The position numbers and the translations under genes are program-made. The notes beneath the pieces were generated by a model. The model was not told the origin of the DNA. It worked only from the letters and a program-made list of their open reading frames with translations, and searched no databases. From the NCBI GenBank assembly GCA_030731565.1, contig JANQTT010000015.1, positions 1 to 7,471 of the forward strand: a DNA stretch of 7,471 nt. Reading direction: 5' to 3'. Position 1 is the first letter of the stretch; each line of letters begins with the position of its first letter. The stretch comes from Rickettsiaceae bacterium. GTDB lineage: Bacteria; Pseudomonadota; Alphaproteobacteria; Rickettsiales; Rickettsiaceae. Below, in pieces: positions 6,831 through 7,471 of this stretch.

Positions 6831-7406
6831 ATGATAGAACAAGACTTTTCTAACCTTACTGGTAAAATTCTCATAGCTAGCCCATATACTATGGAGGGTA
6901 ATGTATTCCATAAATCTATGATTTATGTTATCCAGCACAATAAAGAAGGATCTGTGGGGTTAATCATAAATCACCCTATAAATCATTCTCCAGCAAGTAG
7001 TCTATTCAAAAAAATAGATGCTGGCATAGATTTCAAAGACCTAGATCTTGATGTCCACCTTGGGGGACCAGTTGAAATGGAAAGAGGCTTCTTTCTTCAT
7101 ACAAATGAATATAATAAAAATCTGTTATTTAATCCAATAAATGACGGGCTTGCTGTTAGTTCAAATTTACAAATTATTCAAGATATTTCGAATGGAGTCG
7201 GACCTAAACAAAGCTTGTTCATAATCGGTTATACCGGTTGGGGAGCAGATCAATTAGAGTTTGAATTAGAAAATAATTTATGGATTATTTCTGAGCCAGA
7301 ACTTGACCTGATCTTCGATGAAGGTTCAGTCAATAAATGGCATAAAGCACTTTCGGCATTAGGCATATCCAAACACGACTTTATTCCTGAAATAGCTATT
7401 TGTTAA
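6831..7406 (+). CDS. yqgE: UPF0301 (YqgE/AlgH) family protein
   Basis: A 191-residue cytoplasmic protein of the YqgE/AlgH family, whose molecular role is not firmly established; the AlgH name comes from Pseudomonas alginate regulation. Family signatures are present in order: LTGKILIASPYTMEGNVF at the N-terminus, VGLIINHP (42-49), HLGGPVEMERGFFLH (76-90), and GYTGWGADQLEFELENNLW starting at 133. The last two are diagnostic. Length is normal for the family. AAGGGA ten bases upstream of the ATG is a plausible ribosome site. It is the only plus-strand gene and is transcribed divergently from dsbD over a 70-nt region. No truncation or frameshift is visible. No operon partner is visible downstream within the window. 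Confidence 0.94.
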   Translation: MIEQDFSNLTGKILIASPYTMEGNVFHKSMIYVIQHNKEGSVGLIINHPINHSPASSLFKKIDAGIDFKDLDLDVHLGGPVEMERGFFLHTNEYNKNLLFNPINDGLAVSSNLQIIQDISNGVGPKQSLFIIGYTGWGADQLEFELENNLWIISEPELDLIFDEGSVNKWHKALSALGISKHDFIPEIAIC

Positions 7407-7440
7407 ATTGCTATAAGCTGCATAGTACACTAGCAACAAA

Positions 7441-7471
7441 GTCATCCTGAACTTGTTTCAGGATCCCAAGC
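7441..7471. repeat. Palindromic repeat, cut by the right edge
   Basis: ATCCTGAA (7444-7451) and TTCAGGAT (7457-7464) form a perfect 8-bp inverted repeat around CTTGT. The string GTCATCCTGAACTTG...CAGGATC resembles interspersed palindromic repeats that I recall being frequent between genes in Rickettsiales and other alphaproteobacterial genomes. It is more GC-rich than the surrounding spacer and begins 35 nt after the yqgE stop. The window ends before it can be seen in full. It could also act as a transcript-end hairpin for yqgE, but no T-run is visible. Confidence 0.55.

Noticed and set aside
6761..6874. 38-residue longer N-terminus of DsbD
   Set aside because: It overlaps the divergent yqgE start and the promoter region, and it would bury the signal peptide inside the chain.
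7408..7436. TTGCTA/TAGCAA inverted repeat after yqgE as a terminator
   Set aside because: Only a 6-bp stem with a 17-nt loop and no T-run; likely chance.

Overview
The window is AT-rich, compact and gene-dense. It looks like the chromosome of an obligately host-associated alphaproteobacterium of the Rickettsiales type. Three things point that way: the base composition, the ancient alphaproteobacterial linkage dusB(nifR3)-ntr genes, and an NtrY/NtrX pair of the shortened form I associate with Rickettsia-like genomes. The assignment rests on gene content and order only; no database search was possible.

Layout from left to right: (1) 1-263, minus strand: 5' part of a lipoprotein with pentapeptide repeats, running off the left edge. 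(2) 284-1750, minus: ntrX, response regulator. (3) 1751-1938: 188-nt spacer with two overlapping inverted repeats and possible promoter elements. (4) 1939-3759, minus: ntrY, membrane histidine kinase. (5) 3801-4037, minus: a 78-residue Fis/NtrC-type DNA-binding protein overlapping the end of dusB by 8 nt. (6) 4030-5028, minus: dusB, tRNA-dihydrouridine synthase, with a consensus -10 box just upstream of the start I prefer. (7) 5111-6760, minus: dsbD/ScsB-type transmembrane thiol reductant exporter. (8) 6761-6830: short divergent promoter region. (9) 6831-7406, plus: yqgE (UPF0301). (10) 7441-7471: start of a palindromic repeat that reaches the right edge.

How the genes fit together: in free-living alphaproteobacteria the usual order is dusB-ntrB-ntrC-ntrY-ntrX. 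Here ntrB and the receiver and AAA+ parts of ntrC are absent. Only a small protein resembling the NtrC C-terminal helix-turn-helix remains, in exactly that slot. The surviving pair is also trimmed: NtrY has no room for a PAS domain between HAMP and the H-box, and NtrX lacks a recognisable GAFTGA sigma-54 loop while keeping its phosphorylation and ATPase motifs. The result is a reduced regulatory cassette with two different Fis-type DNA-binding outputs. DsbD and YqgE are envelope and housekeeping genes sharing a divergent promoter region.

I see no mobile element, CRISPR array, tRNA or rRNA here. The most noteworthy points are the NtrC-like stub, the domain losses in NtrX and NtrY, a Trp-to-Cys change next to the DsbD thioredoxin CxxC, and the palindromic repeat at the right edge.
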